Shown here one piece after another: positions 62,590 to 64,000 of a stretch of DNA of 64,000 nucleotides. Position 1 is the stretch's first letter; each line of letters starts with the position of its first letter. The position numbers and the translations under genes were made by a program. The stretch is from Homarus americanus (lineage: Eukaryota > Arthropoda > Malacostraca > Decapoda > Nephropidae), in NCBI RefSeq assembly GCF_018991925.1, contig NW_024756914.1, forward strand, positions 4,278,132 through 4,342,131, written 5' to 3'. Below the pieces are notes generated by a model. That model was not told the DNA's origin. It saw nothing but the letters and a program-made list of their open reading frames with translations, and searched no databases.

Positions 62590-62985
62590 GAAGCAATGAA
62601 CCGTCACGTCAATTCAGGTGCCAAAGAACGAACCTTGAACGCTTCGATTCGTATGAGCAGAATCAGTTATGAACCTGAAGAACTTAAAACCCCCAATCAG
62701 TTCGAGGTGATCCAGTTACAAAACGAAAAAAAAAATAATAATTATGTTTCACTTTGTTCAAGTTAGAATGAGTCGAACGAGTCACGAACCTGAACCAGCG
62801 ATGTTTCAATTGGTTCGAACAGATCCAATTACCAAAAGTAAAGGTAAAAACAACATAAAGGTTCAATTCGTTCAAGCAGATCCAGTTACGAATCCAAATC
62901 AGTGTGGCTTCAATTCGTTCGAGCATATCAAGTGACAAAGCAGGAAAAAACTACAAGCTTCAATTGGTTTCGATCCCGAGTACAG
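62590..62985 (+). repeat. Degenerate about 60 bp TTCAATTCGTTCGAGCAGATCC repeat
   Basis: TTCG(T/A)(T/A)CGA-like words, GATCCA(G/A)TTAC and (C/A)GAACC(T/A)GAA recur about six times between 62640 and 62975 at 55-70 bp spacing. Complementary GTTCG and CGAAC words give local inverted repeats. Confidence 0.78.
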
Positions 62986-63047
62986 GAGTAACAAACCAGC
63001 CCATGAAAATCGACCCTACAGACCCTCTTGTTATAGGATACTGGGAT

Positions 63048-63172
63048 ACTACCACGACTAATGCTACCACTACAACAACTACTACTACTACTATAACTAC
63101 CACCACTACAACAACTACTACCACCACCACCACTACTACAACAACTGCCACCACTACTAAAAAAAAACTAAT
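63048..63172 (+). repeat. (ACT)/(ACC) trinucleotide tract
   Basis: CTACTACTAC, ACCACCACC and ACAACAACT words. Confidence 0.95.
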
Positions 63173-63358
63173 ACTACTACAAACTTTTTTCCCTTCGACC
63201 ACCACCATTACATAAAACTGAACTCCCTGGGGTGGAAAATTAGAGTACTTCTGGATAATAGTACATAAATGGATCGTTTCACCCCTCACTAAAATCACTA
63301 AGATCACCCATTATGTCACCACCAGGATATATATTATTTCACTTTTAAACATGTAATT
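63173..63358. other. Unique sequence
   Basis: No feature seen. Confidence 0.4.
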
Positions 63359-63527
<169 letters not shown>

Positions 63528-63674
63528 CACTCATGGATATACTGAGATTGTAACAGATGCGGTCATTATTATTTATCTGGTTCATTTACCTTCTGAGAGA
63601 GACCACAAGGTCAGTTAGACCCGTATTGCCTAACATAGTTGACACTGGGAGAGAACACAGAAAACCTCCAAAAA

Positions 63675-63740
63675 AGCCACAGCAGGAGGAGGAAGGAGGA
63701 GAGGGAGGGAAGAAGGAGAGGGAGAGAAGGGGGGGGTGAC
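63675..63740 (+). repeat. Polypurine patch
   Basis: GGAGGAGGAAGGAGGAGAGG-like. Confidence 0.85.
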
Positions 63741-63815
63741 AGAGGAAGAGACAAATACAGGTTTTTCTGAGTTTTTCTTCAAGTTGTAATTTTCAAGCGA
63801 CTTTATTCTACACAG

Positions 63816-63846
63816 AGGTCAAGAGGTTCAAGAGGTCAAGAGGTCA
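63816..63846 (+). repeat. Four AGGT(T)CA direct repeats spaced by AG
   Basis: AGGTCA at 63816, AGGTTCA at 63824, AGGTCA at 63833 and AGGTCA at 63841, each separated by AG. The last two form a perfect DR2 of the nuclear-receptor consensus half-site. It may equally be a short 8 bp tandem repeat. Unique AT-rich DNA follows to 64000. Confidence 0.85.
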
Positions 63847-64000
63847 AACACCTACAATACACTACGATTTTTTTCCCCTCCAATTCAAAACCTCTTCACC
63901 CTGGCGTCTCCTGTACTCAATAAATACATTTTTTTCTCATCTTAATGACTTATATTATCAAATTTTCAGAATGTTTTTGTAATTTCTTTGGAGGATTTGA

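Overview
This window looks like gene-poor, repeat-saturated nuclear DNA from an arthropod, most plausibly a decapod crustacean. The arthropod-type evidence is repeated tracts of the pentamer TTAGG (or CCTAA on the other strand) at about seven places. The decapod guess rests on extreme simple-repeat density: GA, CT, AC, TG, AAT, GAA, TATG and TA runs throughout, plus more than twenty unrelated minisatellite arrays. I see no bacterial operon, rRNA, tRNA, CRISPR array or transposase. I call no protein-coding gene. The long open frames are explained by stop-free polypurine or polypyrimidine strands, or by tandem units whose length is a multiple of three.

Layout. 0-9 kb: minisatellites of 28, about 33, 14, 45 and 24 bp, a CCAAT-containing array (5.3-5.7 kb), a perfect hairpin (6.5 kb) and a roughly 50-copy array (7.1-8.6 kb) that decays gradually to 8.9 kb. 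9-13 kb: AT-rich DNA with short arrays. 13.2-17.5 kb: a purine-rich block of GA, GAA, a G-rich 19-20 bp array and a GGTGGTGATGTGT array, preceded by a pyrimidine-rich block. 18-30 kb: 17, 20, 19, 21, 30, 27, 44 and 18 bp arrays, more polypurine DNA and short TTAGG tracts. 30-36 kb: G-rich tracts, a TG run of about 250 bp, a quadruplex-type array inside a direct repeat, and a 24 bp array. 36-48 kb: 43, 31, 53 and roughly 140 bp repeats and a patchy region with E-boxes and forkhead cores. 48-54 kb: AT-rich DNA in which short keywords (GAACA, then TTTACA) recur with non-repeating spacers. 55-64 kb: a four-type 20-mer higher-order array, a 28 bp array with a 108 bp exact duplication, a promoter-like cluster at 60.0 kb, and 31 and 26 bp arrays.

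No genes can be shown to act together here. The points worth pursuing are architectural: several small higher-order repeats, strand-specific keyword DNA, one short dispersed element present at five loci, arrays carrying CCAAT, CACGTG or nuclear-receptor half-sites in every unit, and a CRE-CRE-CCAAT-TATA arrangement that is the best promoter candidate. Functional readings of these are inference. Unit lengths, counts and coordinates were read by eye and may be off by a few bases.
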